Part shown: in pieces, positions 18,210 through 21,145 of the stretch
Layout: every line of letters starts with the position of its first letter
Numbering within the stretch: position 1 is the first letter of the stretch
Origin: Darksidea phi
Lineage: Eukaryota > Ascomycota > Dothideomycetes > Pleosporales > Lentitheciaceae
DNA length: 21,145 bases
Reading direction: 5' to 3'
NCBI GenBank assembly: GCA_030770425.1
Contig: JASJFT010000393.1
Coordinates: 1-21,145, forward strand
Position numbers and translations under genes: made by a program
Notes under the pieces: generated by a model
The model's input: the letters and a program-made list of their open reading frames with translations, nothing else
The model's database searches: none
What the model was told of the DNA's origin: nothing

Positions 18210-21145
18210 CTCTATTAGCTATTATTTTATAGTTCGTATATAATTCGTAATATTATTTATTAATATAATTAAACTATTATCTACTTATTCTTACTTCTTC
18301 TTTTCTATCTTAAGTATAAACTCTAAATAAGACTAAATAATCTATTAGGCCCGGATTCTATTTAATACCTTAACTATCTAATAGATAGAAATAGCTAATT
18401 ATAATAGTAGAAGAGGGAATCTAATAAAGTAGAGTAGTATAGCTACTAACTTAAGTTAAACCTTTAGAGGTAGAAAACTATTAGAAGTTTAGCTCTTTAG
18501 AAGGTAGTATAACTATAAAAAACTTTAAAAGAGTTATTAAGAATTAGTATATATTTAAGAAGAAGAAGAATATATTAGAAGTTTAACTTATAAAGTTAAC
18601 TATTTAACTTTAAAGATATATAAGTAAACTATTAAAGCTTAAAAAATTAGAAAAATTTAATAGAATAAGATTAAAACTAAGAGAATTTCTAGCTAATATA
18701 GTAATTTATCTTAACCTTAATTAAATAAAACTACCTACTAAGAATAATAAAGTATTATTTATAGCTATATAGTTTATAAAAAAGACTATTATCTAGTTTA
18801 AAATATATTTAAATAAATAACTACGACTATTAAAGACTTAATAAAGTAATAAAATAAAGACTATCTTCTTAAGTTATAAGTATTTTAAAAATAAGCTATA
18901 TATTATCTTTAAAGATATTAATTTAAAAAGATTAGTAAAATAAAAAATTATATATTTTAAATAGACGAAATCTACTATAATCTATATATTTAAGTTTAAA
19001 TAACTTACTATAAAGATTTAATAGAGAGAGATAGCTCTTATATTATAATACTATAAAAGACTAAAAGACTATATTTATTATAAAATAATTTAAATAGAAT
19101 AATTCTAGACTATAAGAGTACTAATTAAATAAGTTATTAAGATTAATAATAACCTCTATCTCTAAAATCTAGAAAGAAAAGAAAAAATTAAATTCTATAA
19201 AAAGAAAAAGGAAAAAAAATACTATAAACTAGAAGTAATAGTCCTAGAAACTAGTCTAGAATCTAAGAAAAAAAAATAGAATTCTAAGAAATAAGAGCTC
19301 TATAAAAAATAAGTATACTTTAAATATAAGAAGTAAGAATATTTAGTAAAAGATTATAGATTAGATCTAAAGAAAGAGAAACCCTAATATATTTAATAGA
19401 GTAAAAGGGATAAAATAGCTATAATATAAGAATATAATACTATATATTAAATAACTTATATATATAACTAGTATAAGATATACTATAAAGCTAAGCTAAA
19501 TACTAGCTATTAGTTATAAAAATAATAAGTAGCTATAACTTAGAAGTCTTAGAAGAGAGTTTTATTCTTATTAGAAATATAAGAAGAAGTACTTAAGAAA
19601 GACTTATCTATAAAAAAAGAAGATTTTAATAATACCCTAAATACGTTATTATAAATAGTTAATAATAATAATAAATTTTTAAAACTAGAAGATAAAAATC
19701 TAGTTATAATATATAAGAATATTAGATATTTATAGATAATTCGACTATCTAAAGAAGAAATAGAACTAGTATTAAAACTTAATATAATATATACTCGAAC
19801 CTTATAATTTATAGAAAAAACTATAATACTTATAATAATATAAGAGATTTATAAGAAATAGTCTAGATCTTACCTAATATATTAACTATTTAAAGATTTT
19901 AAATAATAAATTAAATAGAACTTTATTATTATAAATCTTATACCTAACTAAGAAATTTAAAAAGAAATATAGTATATTATAAAAATAGTTAATAAAGAAT
20001 AACTATAGTATATAGTAATTAAATAATAGATTTCTATAAGAATAATCTTTATAAAATATAATAATTAAAGATATAAGATTAATTTAGAGGATAACCTATA
20101 ATATAAAATAAGATATCTAGTATATTTTAAGATTATATAGATTTTATATATATAGAAAGAATATTAACTTTATAAGAAAGTAAAGTAAAAAAATAACTAC
20201 TACCTAGTAAAAGACTATAATAAAAGAATTATCTAAGTAGTCGTACTAGAAGTAGTATATAGATAGTAATAATTTAAGAATTAGTAATAAAAGGGATATA
20301 TAAGAATTATACTAGGATTACTTCTACTATTAAACTATATTCTAGAAAGACTATAGTATAAATATCTAAAGAATAAATATCTAAAGTATATTTAGACTAA
20401 AATTAATATAAAATATTAACTAAAGAAGATAAGAATTTAGAAAACTAGAGGATAGAATTATATTTATATCTAAAGAACCTACTAAAAAAGAATAATTATT
20501 ATTCTAATTAATAATAGAGCTATATAAAACTTTATTAATAAGAACTTTATCTAATAAAGAAAGATTCTTTAATAAAAGAAATAATACTCTAGTATTATAT
20601 ATACTATTAAAGGAGAATTCTTTAATAAATCTATAATATATAAAATTAGAGGTAAGCTTAACCTATATAATTAGAAAAAGAAAAATAAAATACTCGATAT
20701 TATAGAAATATTAGAAGACTAAGATATAATCTTAGAAATACTATAGCTATAAAAAGCTAATCTATATATTTAATAGTTAAATCGATAAGTAATATTTTTA
20801 TAGAAAAGGACTAATATAATCTAAAAAGATTATAATATTCTAAAATACTATAGAGAATAGAAAGAATTATTTTAAGAATCTAAGAAAAGTCTATCTTAAT
20901 ACTAGTCCTAGGACTATATAATTCTACTATAGAAAGAAAAGACTCTAGAATTTAAACTAATTTATAAGTTAACTAAGAAAGAAGAAAAGATTATAATAAA
21001 ATATCTTAAAGAAAACTTTATAAAAAGATATATTTAATACTTAAACTTATTTATAAAATATTTAGTTTTCTTTATATCTAAAAAGGGTACTATAGAACTA
21101 TAATTATATATTAATTACTAAATACTTAATAATATTATAATTAAG
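18210..21145 (+). mobile_element. Old Ty3/gypsy element X, copy B (inverted relative to copy A)
   Basis: From about 18254 this is an inverted copy of X copy A: 18254-19407 matches 10575-9426, and 19408-21145 matches 2064-324. It reads on the plus strand (gag then protease then reverse transcriptase) and leaves the window inside reverse transcriptase. It is uninterrupted, so it shows what X looked like before E1 inserted in copy A. CpA and TpG are nearly absent. The first 40-odd bases (18210-18253) do not match copy A and show nothing recognisable. Confidence 0.87.
18362..21145 (+). pseudogene. X copy B gag-pol in a single frame, RIP-destroyed, cut by window end
   Basis: One plus-strand frame runs from gag to reverse transcriptase with no frame change, only RIP-type stops. 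A capsid-like region starts before 18640 (K-L-E-K-F-N; L-R-E-F-L-A-N-I-V). A knuckle remnant is at 19316-19357 (Y-F-K-Y-K-K-stop-E-Y-L-V-K-D-Y, i.e. C-x2-C-x4-H-x4-C with all ligands turned to Tyr). A protease remnant lies at 20507-20530 (I-N-N-R-A-I for I-D-S/N-G-A-T), and reverse transcriptase begins near 21050 (F-F-I-S-K-K-G-T, then L-Y-I-N-Y). The start shown is approximate; no ATG can be trusted. It is part of a Ty3/gypsy polyprotein with no coding capacity left. Confidence 0.82.

Noticed and set aside
18210..21145. Ordinary host protein genes in the right flank
   Set aside because: No frame longer than short fragments survives, and the only coherent homology is to gag, protease and reverse transcriptase with RIP stops.

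Overview
The window looks like transposon-filled, gene-poor heterochromatin of a filamentous ascomycete fungus (Pezizomycotina). I see no host gene, tRNA or rRNA. It consists of LTR retrotransposons damaged by repeat-induced point mutation (RIP). CpA and TpG are depleted, TpA is in excess, open frames are full of TAA/TAG where CAA/CAG would fit, and copies differ by transitions.

Layout: (1) 1-2064 is the pol part (reverse transcriptase, protease) of an old Ty3/gypsy element, 'X copy A', on the minus strand. (2) 2065-9420 is a complete 7,356-bp chromovirus, 'E1', minus strand, with 435-bp LTRs and target duplication TATCC. (3) 9426-10575 is the gag part of X copy A, so E1 is nested in X. (4) 10576-10843 is AT-rich spacer. 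(5) 10849-18204 is a second complete 7,356-bp chromovirus, 'E2', same strand, with target duplication GGTAT. (6) 18210-21145 is 'X copy B' on the plus strand, an inverted copy of X copy A, running from gag into reverse transcriptase at the window edge. Before E2 landed, the two X copies lay head to head about 0.3 kb apart.

E1 and E2 align without a net gap at a constant offset of 8,784 bp. On the minus strand each carries 5' LTR, long gag with a CCHC zinc knuckle, a heptamer AAAAAAC directly before the gag stop codon, then pol in the -1 frame (protease, reverse transcriptase, RNase H, integrase with D-x35-E, GPY/F module, C-terminal chromodomain), polypurine tract and 3' LTR. Between pol and the 3' LTR, on the opposite (plus) strand, sits an extra 186-codon frame. 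Its first part has the cysteine spacing of a GAL4-type zinc cluster and is followed by a charged coiled-coil-like stretch. It overlaps the chromodomain end of pol by about 100 bp and has a TATA-like box 72 bp upstream. This antisense gene is the most unusual thing in the window.

Two age classes are visible. X has lost nearly every CpA and TpG (I found one TpG in 1-2064), while E1 and E2 still keep many. Every coding frame is inactive in the present sequence. X reads gag and pol in one frame, whereas E1/E2 appear to use -1 frameshifting.
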